NCBI GenBank assembly: GCA_022508985.1
Contig: JAFLUA010000002.1
Span: forward strand, 124,001-188,000
Reading direction: 5' to 3'
DNA from: Muribaculaceae bacterium
GTDB taxonomy: Bacteria > Bacteroidota > Bacteroidia > Bacteroidales > Muribaculaceae
DNA: 64,000 nt
Part shown: in pieces, positions 45,426 to 54,192 of the stretch
Layout: each line of letters starts with the position of its first letter
How positions within the stretch are numbered: position 1 is the first letter of the stretch
Notes under the pieces: model-generated
Database searches by the model: none
What the model was told of the DNA's origin: nothing
Seen by the model: the letters and a program-made list of their open reading frames with translations, nothing else
Position numbers and translations under genes: made by a program

Positions 45426-46468
45426 AAGAATCTAAGGGAATCGGATTTTTCGAGAAATATCTGACGCTGTGGGTGGCCCTGTGCATCGCGGCCGGAATCA
45501 CCGTCGGGCAGCTGTGGCCCGCAATACCCGAGACGCTCGGGCGGTGGGAGTATGCCAATGTGTCGGCGCCGATAGCCGTACTGATTTGGCTGATGATTTA
45601 CCCGATGATGCTCAAGGTCGATTTTCAGAGCGTCAGCAACGTCGCGCGACAGCCGAAAGGCATCATAGTAACCTGCGCCACCAACTGGCTCATCAAACCG
45701 TTCACGATGTTCGGCATCGCATGGTTGTTCTTCTTCGTGGTGTTTCGGGCGTGGATTCCCTCCGCGCTGGCCGACGAATATCTTGCAGGGGCAGTGCTGT
45801 TGGGGGCTGCGCCCTGCACGGCTATGGTCTTTGTGTGGAGTTACCTGACACGCGGAGATGCGGCATATACATTAGTGCAGGTGGCTGTCAATGACCTGAT
45901 TATCCTCGTCGCCTTTGCGCCGATTGTGGCACTGCTGCTCGGAATTGGAGGCGTGGCCGTGCCGATGGATACGCTGCTGCTGTCGGTGCTGCTGTTTGTC
46001 GTGATTCCGCTGGGGGCGGGAGTGCTGACGCGCATAACGGTCGTGCGTCGTCGCGGCATCGACTACTTCAACAATGTATTTGTCAAGAAATTCGACAATA
46101 CTACGATTGTCGGGCTGCTGCTGACGCTCGTCATACTGTTCTCGTTTCAGGGCGAAACCATTCTGTCGAATCCGCTGCATATCGCGCTGATTGCCGTGCC
46201 GCTCATCGTGCAGACGGTCTGCATCTTCTTTGTCGCCTACAGCTGGGCGAGGTGGTGGCGGTTACCCCACTCGGTGGCGGCTCCGGCTGGTCTTATCGGC
46301 GCAAGCAACTTTTTCGAATTGGCGGTGGCGGTAGCCATATCGCTCTTCGGATTGCAGTCAGGTGCGGCACTGGCGACGGTGGTCGGCGTGTTGGTCGAAG
46401 TGCCCGTTATGCTGATGCTCGTCCGCATCGCCAACAATACCCGCCACTGGTTTAATAATGAGCGTTAG
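45422..46468 (+). CDS. ACR3-type arsenite efflux transporter
   Basis: Membrane exporter of arsenite. 348 residues, ten helices, with ACR3 phrases CATNWLIKPFTMFGIAW, LGAAPCTAMVFVWSYL (the functional cysteine is in APCT) and GASNFFELAVAVAI. Codon use is unlike that of all genes around: leucine is mostly CTG/CTC and the gene is G+C-rich, so it looks acquired from another genus. No arsR or arsC gene is visible. It overlaps the CDF gene by 4 bases. Confidence 0.93.
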   Translation: MKESKGIGFFEKYLTLWVALCIAAGITVGQLWPAIPETLGRWEYANVSAPIAVLIWLMIYPMMLKVDFQSVSNVARQPKGIIVTCATNWLIKPFTMFGIAWLFFFVVFRAWIPSALADEYLAGAVLLGAAPCTAMVFVWSYLTRGDAAYTLVQVAVNDLIILVAFAPIVALLLGIGGVAVPMDTLLLSVLLFVVIPLGAGVLTRITVVRRRGIDYFNNVFVKKFDNTTIVGLLLTLVILFSFQGETILSNPLHIALIAVPLIVQTVCIFFVAYSWARWWRLPHSVAAPAGLIGASNFFELAVAVAISLFGLQSGAALATVVGVLVEVPVMLMLVRIANNTRHWFNNER

Positions 46469-46552
46469 ACGGCCGCTGCAAAACAAGGATATTCGAGCTA
46501 TCGGGCTGTCACTGCTCGACGATATATTGCCTATGAAGAATGAATAACCAGC

Positions 46553-46585
46553 AAAAAACGGCAGGTAATTTGTCTGTCGTTTTTT
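46553..46585 (+). terminator. Intrinsic terminator after the ACR3 gene
   Basis: AAAAAACGGCAG (46553-46564) pairs with CTGTCGTTTTTT (46574-46585) with one G-T pair; the T run is part of the stem. Confidence 0.7.
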
Positions 46586-46712
46586 GTGTGATGCCGTCTA
46601 AAAAGCTGATGACTGAAAAATGCGTTTATTACTTAGGCAACCGTTTTTATTTCCTGTTTCCCGAACTTAATGCTCAATTATATAAATATTTTTTCAGTTC
46701 TAAAATAATTAT

Positions 46713-46720
46713 TAAATTTG
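46713..46720 (+). promoter_or_regulatory. Promoter -7 element for the secreted-protein gene
   Basis: TAAATTTG 42 bases before the ATG at 46763. The rest of the gap 46586-46712 shows nothing clear; the small open frame there looks spurious. Confidence 0.4.
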
Positions 46721-46762
46721 TGGTGTTAATCAGCATATTATAAGGCTAACATTAAACATACT

Positions 46763-47284
46763 ATGATAAAAAAATTTTTAACACTACTTTTTTTGATTGT
46801 TTTGTGCGCTTCTGGTCTTTACGCAGAAGAGGTTGTTTGTGGCTGGAGACTCTTTGCATTCCAGGAGGGCGATGGCGATATCAAAGAGTTGCCCGACGGC
46901 ATCAACTTGGCATGGATTGAGGTTGATGGCGACAAGGTCTTTTTTAAGACCAGTTTCGCAGATCTTAGGGAATTTCAACTCAAAGATTTCGATTCGAATG
47001 GCAAAAATGATAACGGAAGCATTATACGCTATTCTGCGAGTTTCGCAGAAGGATATGGATATATTATAATTGACGTAGCAATCGAAGATGACACTAATAA
47101 TATAGCAGCTCTAAGTATTATACAAGATACGACCGATATCTCTTTATTTGCCAATTTTTTAGATGGAGCTACATATCGGGATTTGTCGAATTTGGCATTG
47201 GCGCACATTCGTAAAGGGACAGAATCTCTCGAAACGAAATTCGTAAAAACAAAAAACGATTTTACCAAATTATCACCCCGCTGA
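46763..47284 (+). CDS. Secreted hypothetical protein, 173 aa
   Basis: A signal peptide is evident (MIKKFLTLLFLIVLCASGLYAEE, shown here only by its ends in the usual sense: basic start, hydrophobic core, cut after LYA). The mature part is beta-rich and acidic with no motif I know. No lipobox cysteine sits at the cut site. It converges with the TPM gene, with 15 bases between the stop codons. Confidence 0.65.
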   Translation: MIKKFLTLLFLIVLCASGLYAEEVVCGWRLFAFQEGDGDIKELPDGINLAWIEVDGDKVFFKTSFADLREFQLKDFDSNGKNDNGSIIRYSASFAEGYGYIIIDVAIEDDTNNIAALSIIQDTTDISLFANFLDGATYRDLSNLALAHIRKGTESLETKFVKTKNDFTKLSPR

Positions 47285-47299
47285 TAGTTCGCATCAATA

Positions 47300-48544
47300 T
47301 CACCAACCGCCGGAGGCTCCGCCGCCACCGGTGTGTCCGCCACCAAAACCGCCTCCGCTAAAGCCTCCGCCACCACCGAAACCACCGCCACGATAGATGG
47401 GAGCGGCAACGACAACGGGTATTGCAAATGGTATGGCAGTGATATGGCCACAATGGATGCATGAATATTCATTCACGCCGCGTCCCTGCGTTGTCGCTGT
47501 TGGCTGGCGTAGGATGCGCCGACGTAGCAGCCTTGCAGCGTAGGTGTGACACTGTTCGCACTCCTTGTATCCCGAGGCTGTGTTGACATATTGCTCGATA
47601 TCGGTCTCGCCACAATTTGGGCATAGCCACACGTCGTAATCGACAGAGCCTATGCGCTCCTCAAGGTCTTGATTGCTACGCAGATAGTCGTTATCGTGCA
47701 CCTCATCTACTTTTGTCATGCTCATATAGCATTGCGGGCATTTATGCGGCGCATTGCGGAGCTTATACAAGATAAGTAGAAGCGGCAACGATGCCACCAA
47801 AGGAATGCCGATACCCATCATCGTCATAGGAAGATAGACGGGCTTAAGAGTGGCAAGAGACACATATTTATCGTGCCGGCTTAAAGCGCGAACATTATTT
47901 ATCTTTATAAGCAAGACGATAATCATGACAATAGTGACAACTATTACGATTACCAAATATACTTGGAAGGGGTCGAGATCGTCTTCGCCATTAAAATCGG
48001 CATCAGCCATAGATGAGCGTATCTCTTCGGCCGCGACGGGGTCGGTTAAAATTGTTTCGACAGCTTGGCATGCGGCTATGAGGCCGGCACCATAATCGCC
48101 CTCGCGGAAAGATGGAAACATTTTGTATTTCAAAATATTGGCGCACACTATATCGGGCAACACCCCTTCGAGGCCGTAACCGGGGCGGATGGCCGCTCGA
48201 CGCAAATCTTTCGCCACAAGAATGAGCAGACCATTGTCGAGGTCGCTTTTCCCAAGGCCCCATGCTTCAAAAAGGTCGGTTGCAAAGCCATCGATATCAC
48301 CACCCTCAATGTCTCCTACAATCACCACGGCCGGCTCTGCCGTTGTAGTACGTCGCACAGAGCGCATAAGCGCATTTATCGCTTGCCGGTCGGAGAGATT
48401 AAGGATACCATCGGGGTCGCTCACATAGGCTGCCGTATCGGACAGATGCACATTTGGAATCGTTCCGACAGTGTATGTTGCCGCCCTAAGGGTAACGGCA
48501 AGCAACATCAAGACTATTATTGCAGCAAATTTTCTCAGCGTCAT
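47300..48544 (-). CDS. TPM-domain membrane protein with zinc ribbons
   Basis: Signal peptide, then a TPM domain (about residues 35-165; YVSDPDGILNLSD, VVIVGDIEGGDIDGFATDLF, GLGKSDLDNGLLILVAKD). Two membrane helices follow (about 195-215 and 235-260). The cytoplasmic part holds several CxxC pairs (CPQC, CPNC, CEQC, CIHC) likely to bind zinc, and the protein ends in a Gly-rich tail (GGGGFSGGGFGGGHTGGGG). Relatives include YgcG and TPM phosphatases linked to photosystem repair in plants; the role here is unknown. It follows dgt by 10 bases. Confidence 0.82.
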   Translation of the reverse strand: MTLRKFAAIIVLMLLAVTLRAATYTVGTIPNVHLSDTAAYVSDPDGILNLSDRQAINALMRSVRRTTTAEPAVVIVGDIEGGDIDGFATDLFEAWGLGKSDLDNGLLILVAKDLRRAAIRPGYGLEGVLPDIVCANILKYKMFPSFREGDYGAGLIAACQAVETILTDPVAAEEIRSSMADADFNGEDDLDPFQVYLVIVIVVTIVMIIVLLIKINNVRALSRHDKYVSLATLKPVYLPMTMMGIGIPLVASLPLLLILYKLRNAPHKCPQCYMSMTKVDEVHDNDYLRSNQDLEERIGSVDYDVWLCPNCGETDIEQYVNTASGYKECEQCHTYAARLLRRRILRQPTATTQGRGVNEYSCIHCGHITAIPFAIPVVVAAPIYRGGGFGGGGGFSGGGFGGGHTGGGGASGGW

Positions 48545-48554
48545 GTTTTTATTA

Positions 48555-49904
48555 TCAAACAGCAGGCAAGGACATTCCGTTCAACTTGCGGTATAAATCG
48601 AGAGCATAAACATCGGTCATTGCCGACACATGGTCGAGCACTGCCTGTATCTTCCCAAATTGTGTTGCCGCATGCACATCGTATTGACCAGGCACTTTCG
48701 ATAGCAATAAGCGCGAATAATTAAGGTCGGGCTCGAGAACCGCTCCAACCAGACGTTCTAATAGGAACGTGATAATACGATTGCCAGCCAACTCAATATC
48801 AACAACTTCGGCCGAGCGATATATCTTGGCAAAGGAAATCTCGCTACATTTACGATAGCCTTCTCGCTCCAGCTCTCTTATATGCCCGAGTAGCGAGCCC
48901 TCGAAGCGCCCGGCCAAGATTTCTTCTTCATGCTCGATAAAAGTGAGAGCACATTGCTCCACAAGAGCACCGACAACGCACGAACGCAGATATGCAATTT
49001 TCTCGTTGGGGTCGTCGACAGCATCCATTATTTCCTCCATCCTATCGCGGCGTTCAGGCTCGAAGAAAGCGAGAAAGGCGTCGATAACCTCGCGTGTGGA
49101 GAGGATTTTCAGCTTGTGTGCATCTTCCATATCCATCACCTCGTAGCAGATATCATCTGCCGCCTCGACAATGTATACCAGCGGATGGCGGGCATAGCGC
49201 AACGGCTCTCCCGGTGCCGAGAGTCGCAACATGCCAAGCTCTTGTGCAACCTTCTCAAAATCGGACATTTCAGTGTTGAAAAAGCCAAACTTGCCCTTAG
49301 TAGATAGCGAAGATTCGTATGGGTATTTCACTATCGAGGCCAGCGTCGAGTAGGTCATGGCAAATCCTCCTTTACGGCGCCCCTTGAACTGATGCGTTAG
49401 CACGCGGAAAGCATTGGCATTACCCTCGAAGCGCGTGAGATCGTTCCACTGCTCGGGAGTGAACATCGGCTTGAGACGTTGGCCCTCGCCTTCACTGAAA
49501 AAAGTGCCGATAGCCTTTTCGCCCGAATGCCCGAATGGCGGGTTGCCGAGATCGTGTGCCAGACAGGCGGCTGCCACAATGTCGCCAAGGTGATTGAAAT
49601 GCTCTATCGGTTCGCCCATAGCCGAATATTTCTGGCTCAAAGCAAGGGCCACATTGTCGGCCATCGACTTGCCCACACAAGCCACCTCCATCGAGTGAGT
49701 GAGACGGTTGTGCACGAAAATACTGCCAGGCAAGGGAAAGACCTGCGTTTTATTCTGCAAACGTCTGAAAGGCGATGAGAAAACGAGGCGGTCGTAATCG
49801 CGTCGAAAATCGGTACGTGTACGATTTTTCTTCGGGTCGTGATAATCTTCCAACCCAAAACGTTTATCGTTGACCAAAGAGGCCCAATTCATCTTATTAT
49901 CCAT
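48555..49904 (-). CDS. dgt: Deoxyguanosinetriphosphate triphosphohydrolase-like protein
   Basis: HD-domain hydrolase that removes triphosphate from dNTPs. Residues DRLVFSSPFRRLQNKTQVFP near the N-terminus and the metal-binding HD pair (CLAHDLGNPPFGHSGE) are typical; NRLTHSMEVACVG supplies the first His. 449 residues from the chosen ATG at 49904 (MDNKMNWASL). An earlier in-frame ATG at 49958 is less likely because the promoter element at 49925-49932 lies between the two. dNTPases of this type also limit phage replication in some bacteria. Confidence 0.93.
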   Translation of the reverse strand: MDNKMNWASLVNDKRFGLEDYHDPKKNRTRTDFRRDYDRLVFSSPFRRLQNKTQVFPLPGSIFVHNRLTHSMEVACVGKSMADNVALALSQKYSAMGEPIEHFNHLGDIVAAACLAHDLGNPPFGHSGEKAIGTFFSEGEGQRLKPMFTPEQWNDLTRFEGNANAFRVLTHQFKGRRKGGFAMTYSTLASIVKYPYESSLSTKGKFGFFNTEMSDFEKVAQELGMLRLSAPGEPLRYARHPLVYIVEAADDICYEVMDMEDAHKLKILSTREVIDAFLAFFEPERRDRMEEIMDAVDDPNEKIAYLRSCVVGALVEQCALTFIEHEEEILAGRFEGSLLGHIRELEREGYRKCSEISFAKIYRSAEVVDIELAGNRIITFLLERLVGAVLEPDLNYSRLLLSKVPGQYDVHAATQFGKIQAVLDHVSAMTDVYALDLYRKLNGMSLPAV

Positions 49905-49924
49905 ACTTTCCCTTAAGTTTTGTG

Positions 49925-49932
49925 CAAAAATA
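49925..49932 (-). promoter_or_regulatory. Minus-strand promoter -7 element of dgt
   Basis: TATTTTTG on the minus strand, 21 bases before the dgt ATG at 49904. Confidence 0.5.
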
Positions 49933-50039
49933 CGAAAATTATAGCTGGCATGAAACACCCACCCTAAATTACGAATCTATTGCGAATAAATAGCCGAATT
50001 TTTTTGTTATGGGATTAGCCCCATATAAAACATTTTTTA

Positions 50040-50047
50040 TAAATTTG
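50040..50047 (+). promoter_or_regulatory. Promoter -7 element upstream of the long hairpin RNA
   Basis: TAAATTTG. A start near 50054 would place the RNA hairpin 50101-50317 inside the transcript, either as its own RNA or as leader of the LytTR operon. Confidence 0.5.
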
Positions 50048-50100
50048 CAACGGGTTCTCGATAGAGTCAAAGAGTTGACTTGAGACTCCATACATTTTGT

Positions 50101-50317
50101 AAAAGGTGTTATTGAAATTTTATCTTCCAATATCGAACTTGGCGGTTTGAATTAGCAGTGAAGGTAAGATTGGCAATGGCACCGCATTGATGGCTAATAC
50201 TCCGTCGAGCCGACGGGCTATATAGCAAATCGGTGTGGGGCTATTGTTTTATCTACTGCTAAGGTACGCCAAGACCTGATATTGAGATAAAACAAAGATA
50301 CAGTTCCTGCACCTTTT
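50101..50317 (+). ncRNA. Long irregular hairpin RNA (6S RNA-like shape)
   Basis: Nested complementary arms follow each other from the ends to the middle: 50101-50108 with 50310-50317; 50118-50125 with 50285-50292; AATATC at 50129-50134 with GATATT at 50278-50283; CTTGGCG at 50138-50144 with CGCCAAG at 50266-50272; TTAGCAGT at 50152-50159 with ACTGCTAA at 50255-50262; then CAAT/ATTG, GCACCG/CGGTGT, GCTA/TAGC and a terminal CCGTC/GACGG hairpin at 50202-50206/50212-50216. Nearly all arms pair perfectly. A single rod with internal loops about 215 bases long is the shape of 6S RNA, the promoter mimic that binds RNA polymerase. I cannot confirm that identity by eye; a leader of the LytTR operon is the alternative. 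Confidence 0.55.
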
Positions 50318-50381
50318 TTATATCCATACCAAAGTTTCTTCAGGGGCTGGGAAACAACTCATGCCGAGCACGGATTAATAA

Positions 50382-50759
50382 ATGAAAAATTTTAGAGCCA
50401 CCGATACGACCTTATATTTCAATACACGTGATGAAATGATTAAGGTAAAGTTGGACAAAGTCGCATATTTTGAGGCTGATTCAAACTATTGTCATGTTGT
50501 TTTTATAAATGGGGCAAAAGCAACAGTTTTAACAAGTCTAATTAATATTGAGACACTGCTTTCAGAGAAATTCAGACTAGATTTGCCACTTTTTATTCGT
50601 ATTGGCAAACGGTATATTGTCAACAAAAATTATATTTTTCAAATAAACATACCTCGTCAGAAATTAATTCTTTCCGATTGTTCGTCACCAACTATTCTTG
50701 AGATTAGTATTTCAAAGGAGGCATTAAGAAATTTAAAGTTGCTTTATACAAATGACTAA
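50382..50759 (+). CDS. LytTR DNA-binding domain protein, stand-alone
   Basis: 125 residues consisting almost only of a LytTR DNA-binding domain (VAYFEADSNYCHVVF, LFIRIGKRYIVNKNYI, LEISISKEALRNLKLL). There is no receiver domain or membrane part, so its signal must come from elsewhere, possibly from phosphorylation by the kinases of the island. It heads operon A and overlaps the FHA gene by 8 bases. LytTR proteins bind paired imperfect direct repeats; I did not find a convincing pair, though the leader is long. Confidence 0.85.
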   Translation: MKNFRATDTTLYFNTRDEMIKVKLDKVAYFEADSNYCHVVFINGAKATVLTSLINIETLLSEKFRLDLPLFIRIGKRYIVNKNYIFQINIPRQKLILSDCSSPTILEISISKEALRNLKLLYTND

Positions 50760-51435
50760 AGAATTTATTATCGGTCGTCAAGGCAATCAGAAAATGCCTA
50801 TTAATGACGGCTCAGTCAGCCGTCAGCATTGCAAGGTTACCGACAATGGAGACGGTACATATACTATCGAAAATATCAGTTCAACGGGAGTTACAAAAGT
50901 AGATGGGCGAGAGATTATCAAAACAAAAGCAACTTTAAATAGCCGAATTCAACTTGGGCCAACATTTAGTGCAACGTTAGTAGAATTAATTGGTGCCCAA
51001 TCGTGTAATGATTCTCCAACACCTGGTTCAGATCCAAAGCATGAAGTGAAGACATATAGTATTTCAGGTTTAAAACACATGTGGGAAGAAAATGATGCAA
51101 TTGAGAAAAGGCTTGGGAAGAGAAACAGAGAACTTGGCATTATCAGAAGTTCCTTAGGTATATTTTCATTAGGTGGAATTTTGTCGACAAGACTTATTGG
51201 CGATTCAGGTTTTATTCTTACGGGAATTGGCTTAGCAGGTACATTATATAGTCTATTTATGATGAAAAACATTGAATCATCAGAAGACACACGACAAAGA
51301 AGAATGGAATATAGGAGAAAGTGGGTATGCCCTAATCCGGAATGTGGAAAGGCTTTGAATTTCTCAGATGACTATTATCTATTGAAATCAAACTATCAAT
51401 CATGCCCTTATTGCAAATGCAAATATGTTGAATAA
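50752..51435 (+). CDS. FHA-domain membrane protein with C-terminal zinc ribbon
   Basis: FHA domain at about residues 1-80 with the phosphothreonine-binding residues visible: GRQ at the start, VSRQHC, and the later Asn/Gly turn. Two hydrophobic stretches lie at about 130-175 (LGIFSLGGILSTRLIG and FILTGIGLAGTLYSLFMM), so the FHA and the C-terminus both probably face the cytoplasm. The C-terminal 40 residues contain CPNPECG and CPYCKCK, a four-cysteine zinc ribbon. Probably reads a phosphothreonine made by the kinases of the island. Overlaps the caspase gene by one base. Confidence 0.85.
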   Translation: MTKEFIIGRQGNQKMPINDGSVSRQHCKVTDNGDGTYTIENISSTGVTKVDGREIIKTKATLNSRIQLGPTFSATLVELIGAQSCNDSPTPGSDPKHEVKTYSISGLKHMWEENDAIEKRLGKRNRELGIIRSSLGIFSLGGILSTRLIGDSGFILTGIGLAGTLYSLFMMKNIESSEDTRQRRMEYRRKWVCPNPECGKALNFSDDYYLLKSNYQSCPYCKCKYVE

Positions 51436-52157
51436 TGAGACACATTTTCTTATTTATATTGGTTTCATTTGCTTTACTTGCAAAAGCCGAAACATACGTG
51501 GTATGTGTCGGTATTGGCAATTATGCCAATCCTAAAATGACACTGTATCAGACAGAAAAAGATGCAAAGGATATGGCTGATTTTTACAAGCATGGCACTG
51601 ATAATGTAATTACGATAACCGGAAAAGACGCCACTAAAACCAATGTCCTAAATTGTCTTAAAAGCCAATTTAGTCGTGCCAAGTCAGGCGACAAAATAGT
51701 TTTCTTTTTTAGCGGACATGGCTATGCCGGAGGTTTTTGTCCTTATGAAATGTCAACCACTGCCGATGGGCTGACATATTCAGAAGTGGTCGATATAATG
51801 AGGAGTTCTAAGGCGACAGATAAATTAATTTTCGCCGATGCTTGTAATAGCGGAGCTATTCGTAATGACAAGAAAACCGATTTGCCTGATTTTGGTCATA
51901 TCGTATGCTTTCTTGCCTCTCGAGGACGCGAAGCTGCGACAGAATCAATCACTGCTAACAATGGTTATTTTACAAGAAATTTGATTCGGGGATTATCCGG
52001 TGCGGCCGATACAGATAATGATCGTATAATAACCGCCAAAGAACTTTTTATCTATGTTAGCAACAACGTAAAAGAACAAACGCACGACAAACAACATCCC
52101 GTTATGTGGGGTAATTTTCCCGATGATTTTGTTGTAGTTAAATATCGTAAAAGGTAA
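51435..52157 (+). CDS. Exported caspase-fold peptidase (C14)
   Basis: 240 residues. N-terminal signal peptide (hydrophobic core FLFILVSFALLA, likely cut after AKA). The catalytic pair of the metacaspase/caspase family is clear: His95 in FFFSGHGY and Cys137 in FADACNSG. The N-terminal strand YVVCVGIGNYAN and the helix EKDAKDMADFYK fit the p20 domain. The likely S1 pocket acids are not obvious. Because of the signal peptide it should act in the periplasm or at the surface, unlike cytoplasmic caspase effectors of anti-phage systems. It lies between the FHA gene and kinase 1. Confidence 0.88.
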   Translation: MRHIFLFILVSFALLAKAETYVVCVGIGNYANPKMTLYQTEKDAKDMADFYKHGTDNVITITGKDATKTNVLNCLKSQFSRAKSGDKIVFFFSGHGYAGGFCPYEMSTTADGLTYSEVVDIMRSSKATDKLIFADACNSGAIRNDKKTDLPDFGHIVCFLASRGREAATESITANNGYFTRNLIRGLSGAADTDNDRIITAKELFIYVSNNVKEQTHDKQHPVMWGNFPDDFVVVKYRKR

Positions 52158-52206
52158 TTTATCGAAGTGTATGCACTTAATTGACGACTCACAATTGAAT
52201 AAGTCT

Positions 52207-53289
52207 ATGCATTTAAAACAAAACGCAGAGCTTCAGAATGGTAAATATCGGATTGCCAGAGCATTAGGACAGGGCGGTTTCGGTATTACCTATTTGGCTG
52301 AAAACATTTTGCTTGGCAACCAAGTAGCCATAAAAGAATTTTTTTCTAAAGACTATTGCGGAAGAAATACGACCAGCCATTTAACTTTAGGAACGGAGAG
52401 TAATAGAGAAACAGTTGCAAAATTAAAAGATCGTTTCTTAAAAGAAGCTCGAAATATAGCCAAACTGGATCATCCGGGAATAGTTAGAGTGTTTGATGTT
52501 TTTGAAGAAAATGATACAGCATATTATGTCATGGAGTATATCCATGGCGAAAATCTGAATGAAATCGTCAAACAGAATGGGCCACTACCAGAAGATAAAG
52601 CTATTAAATATGTAACTGAAGTTGGCTCTTCACTGGAATATATTCATTCCAAAAATATGACTCATTTCGATGTCAAACCAGCAAATATTATCATCCGCAA
52701 AAAAGATGATTTACCCATTCTGATTGATTTCGGTCTTTCTAAACAGTATGACAGCAAGGGTGATGCCACTTCAACAATGATGCAAGCTGTCAGCCACGGT
52801 TATTCCCCGATTGAACTCTATAATGCCGGTGCAATCCAAGTATTTTCACCACAAACTGATGTATATTCTTTAGGGGCAACGCTGTATTATTTGGTTACGG
52901 GTGCAGTCCCTCCACATGCTTCAGTCCTAATTGACAAAGGAATTTACCTATCTAATTCTTTTTCAAAATCATTGCAATGCGTTATTATTCAGTCAATGAA
53001 AATTAGTCGTGAAAGAAGAATTAAATCTATATCTGATTTTATAAAATTACTAACAAATCCTGAGTCCAGTATTGAAACTCAACAAATAATTCATAATCCT
53101 AAAATTTCAATGGAGGAATCATCAGGATATATTAATTATAATAGCCCTGATGTGGAAGATGATGATCGGACATTTTACTGCAGGTTCCTCGATAGACTTT
53201 GTGGTGATCGACAATGGGCGCGCGATCTTGTTACTACACTTATTTTAGTTGGGTTGGTTGGTGGAGTGTTTCTTCTTAAGTTTTTATGA
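52207..53289 (+). CDS. Ser/Thr protein kinase 1 with C-terminal membrane anchor
   Basis: Hanks-type kinase. Numbered from ATG 52207: glycine loop LGQGGFG (20-26), catalytic Lys43 in AIK, a family insert with DYCGRNTTSHLTLGT, catalytic Asp155 in HFDVKPAN and metal-binding Asp174 in DFG. The activation end reads YSPIELYNAG where the other two kinases of the island have YAPIEQY or FAPLEQY. After about 290 a linker follows, then one hydrophobic helix at the very C-terminus (TTLILVGLVGGVFLLKFL). A start at 52171 is possible, but 52207 aligns with kinase 2 (MQLKQDTELQNGKY). Confidence 0.92.
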   Translation: MHLKQNAELQNGKYRIARALGQGGFGITYLAENILLGNQVAIKEFFSKDYCGRNTTSHLTLGTESNRETVAKLKDRFLKEARNIAKLDHPGIVRVFDVFEENDTAYYVMEYIHGENLNEIVKQNGPLPEDKAIKYVTEVGSSLEYIHSKNMTHFDVKPANIIIRKKDDLPILIDFGLSKQYDSKGDATSTMMQAVSHGYSPIELYNAGAIQVFSPQTDVYSLGATLYYLVTGAVPPHASVLIDKGIYLSNSFSKSLQCVIIQSMKISRERRIKSISDFIKLLTNPESSIETQQIIHNPKISMEESSGYINYNSPDVEDDDRTFYCRFLDRLCGDRQWARDLVTTLILVGLVGGVFLLKFL

Positions 53290-53315
53290 TTTATATCTAA
53301 TTCAATACAATAAAC

Positions 53316-54191
53316 ATGGGAAATCATAAAATTGACTATTCATCAAAAATTTGTTGCCCTCATTGTGGAGAATATACACGCTCTCTTAAATACTACAACA
53401 TGGTAACAAAAAGGATTTATTTTTTTTACTATTTTGAAATAGGAACGACTCCTTTAGTTGGCTGTCCGAAATGCATAAACCGTCAAAATTTCTGGAGGAC
53501 TTTTAATGATAATATCATTAAAGCAAACATTGCGTGGCCAATTTTACATCTACCGATCGCACTTATAACGTTTATACGTTCAATTACTCCAGGTCATTCC
53601 GGAACTGTAAAATATTATATTGATCAGTACAATCAGAACGAAATAAACTCCTTTTCAAAAGTTTTTCATAATTGGTCTGGAATACCATGTATTCCGCCAC
53701 CTTTCTCTTTGCTTTTGAAAAAAGAAGTAAAAAAAACTGTCAAAAGAGCAATAGAGCTAAAATCATTTGTATGGCTAATAAAGGCATGGTGTTATCTTAA
53801 TCGTGAAATTTTTTATGTAAATTTCAACGGTCATGCTATTGCCTGTGCAGAGAATACGTTATCACCAGGATTTGTTGCCTTTGATAGCGAAAAATCATCT
53901 GAATTATTTTACAGAGACTTCTTCGTTATTCCCTATGATTTTAACCACCTTTTGCAGGAATCTCAGAATTATTTAGATAAATTACAGGAAGAATTAAATT
54001 TTATTGTAGAAAAAGATTCTCAAGGGAATATTCATATACACGCGAAATGCTTGTACGATGTAAACTTTAATGACAATCCAATTAGTCAATTAGATTGGAT
54101 AATGGAACGAGTAATTGGAATAAGAAATGACTTTGCCAAATGGTTTAATAATGCGAAAATTGGTTCGATAGAACAGACCCAACTATTATAA
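53316..54191 (+). CDS. Zinc-ribbon membrane protein, unknown
   Basis: 291 residues, not recognised. The N-terminus has CCPHCGEYTRS and CPKCINRQ, a likely four-cysteine zinc ribbon, followed by a hydrophobic segment (about 72-92, IAWPILHLPIALITFI). The rest is polar with a coiled-coil-prone stretch (LLQESQNYLDKLQEELNFIV). The gene is squeezed between kinase 1 (26 bases) and kinase 2 (1 base), so it likely works with them, maybe as adaptor or substrate. Confidence 0.7.
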   Translation: MGNHKIDYSSKICCPHCGEYTRSLKYYNMVTKRIYFFYYFEIGTTPLVGCPKCINRQNFWRTFNDNIIKANIAWPILHLPIALITFIRSITPGHSGTVKYYIDQYNQNEINSFSKVFHNWSGIPCIPPPFSLLLKKEVKKTVKRAIELKSFVWLIKAWCYLNREIFYVNFNGHAIACAENTLSPGFVAFDSEKSSELFYRDFFVIPYDFNHLLQESQNYLDKLQEELNFIVEKDSQGNIHIHAKCLYDVNFNDNPISQLDWIMERVIGIRNDFAKWFNNAKIGSIEQTQLL

Positions 54192-54192
54192 T

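Noticed and set aside
46540-46743. 67-residue plus-strand open frame
   Set aside because: Covers a terminator and a promoter element; composition is not protein-like.
50009-50024. ATGGG/CCCAT inverted repeat before the 6S-like RNA
   Set aside because: Only 5 bp, and no T run directly after it on either strand in a convincing position; not called as terminator.
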